DNA of 64,000 bases from NCBI RefSeq assembly GCF_014199445.1, contig NZ_JACIJS010000004.1, positions 276,196 through 340,195 on the forward strand, in the 5' to 3' direction. Of this stretch, positions 63,813-64,000 are shown one piece after another. The DNA comes from Rubricella aquisinus. Its GTDB lineage: Bacteria > Pseudomonadota > Alphaproteobacteria > Rhodobacterales > Rhodobacteraceae. Both the position numbers and the translations under genes were made by a program. The first letter of the stretch is position 1. Each line of letters opens with the position of its first letter. Below the pieces are notes generated by a model, which saw nothing but the letters and a program-made list of their open reading frames with translations, searched no databases and was not told the origin of the DNA.

Positions 63813-64000
63813 CCGCTTCACCGGAGGCGACGCGCTACACAGCAACGACGCAGACGGGACGCTCCAAAGCGAAATTGGCCAGGTGGCCGGTTCAGCCGGA
63901 AGAGCAGCTCTTTGACATATATATCTTTGATGAAGGGATATGTGGGCGGTTTTGGTTAGGTCTTTAGGGATCGATTGAAGAAGTTTGCATATCCGGCACT
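63813..64000 (+). other. Probable rRNA operon leader, cut by window edge
   Basis: No protein gene is supported. The stretch contains the boxA-like GCTCTTTGACATAT at about 63906-63919 and ends in AGTTTGCATATCC without reaching a 16S start such as AGAGTTTGATC. Confidence 0.5.

Overview
The window looks like a chromosomal segment of an alphaproteobacterium of the Rhodobacteraceae (Roseobacter group). Supporting marks are high GC, a DddL-type DMSP lyase, a circularly permuted two-piece tmRNA next to sspB, a tandem glycine riboswitch in front of gcvT, the aerobic cobaltochelatase genes cobS and cobT, and short tails of the CCGCCGGAGGC type after genes. No integrase, transposase, CRISPR array or plasmid function was seen.

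Layout. 0.1-1.6 kb: an SDR and a glutathione S-transferase. 1.6-13.2 kb: a surface-polysaccharide island, almost all on the minus strand. It holds dTDP-sugar genes (rmlA, rmlB, 3,4-ketoisomerase, aminotransferase, acetyltransferase), a GT2 glycosyltransferase, and a translationally coupled block whose four enzyme types match the Campylobacter jejuni capsular phosphoramidate pathway: L-glutamine kinase, CTP:phosphoglutamine cytidylyltransferase, gamma-glutamyl-CDP-amidate hydrolase and CDP-amidate kinase. With them sit an unusual formyltransferase-like protein and a CDP-glycerol phosphotransferase-like protein. This is the most interesting system in the window. 13.4-17.2 kb: tRNA-Leu and housekeeping genes (DedA, DsbB, HNH, MOSC, esterase, AlkA). 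17.5-21.8 kb: a beta-oxidation-like operon (thiolase, acyl-CoA dehydrogenase, 3-hydroxyacyl-CoA dehydrogenase-like SDR) that encloses dddL and a rhodanese, behind a perfect palindromic operator. 22.1-27.4 kb: a peptide/opine-type ABC importer. 27.4-29.2 kb: copper chaperone and acyltransferase. 29.3-34.0 kb: glycine cleavage genes gcvT, gcvH, gcvP behind the riboswitch.

34-41.4 kb: RNA methyltransferase, haloacid dehalogenase, MscS, RecQ, CobT. 41.5-44.4 kb: an odd tyrosine-rich protein, a decayed copy of the cobT 5' end, a secreted protein and CobS. 44.5-50.8 kb: TetR pair with twin operators, J-domain protein, BolA, TusA, CcdA, a membrane serine hydrolase, P450 and two tiny proteins. 50.9-53.3 kb: fumC, sspB, ssrA. 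53.4-57 kb: Fe(III)-binding protein, three tandem DUF1194 genes, glyoxalase. 57-64 kb: PhoX-like phosphatase, ThyX, a low-GC beta-helix-like membrane protein, a cold-shock protein, an O-antigen ligase/polymerase-like protein and an ArsC-like protein. The right edge ends in what looks like an rRNA operon promoter and leader.

Two families of structured intergenic repeats (about 192 bp and about 165 bp, two copies each) and a shorter shared tail motif (four copies) lie between genes. Starts were moved to the best ribosome-binding site or overlap where the longest frame ran into a neighbour.
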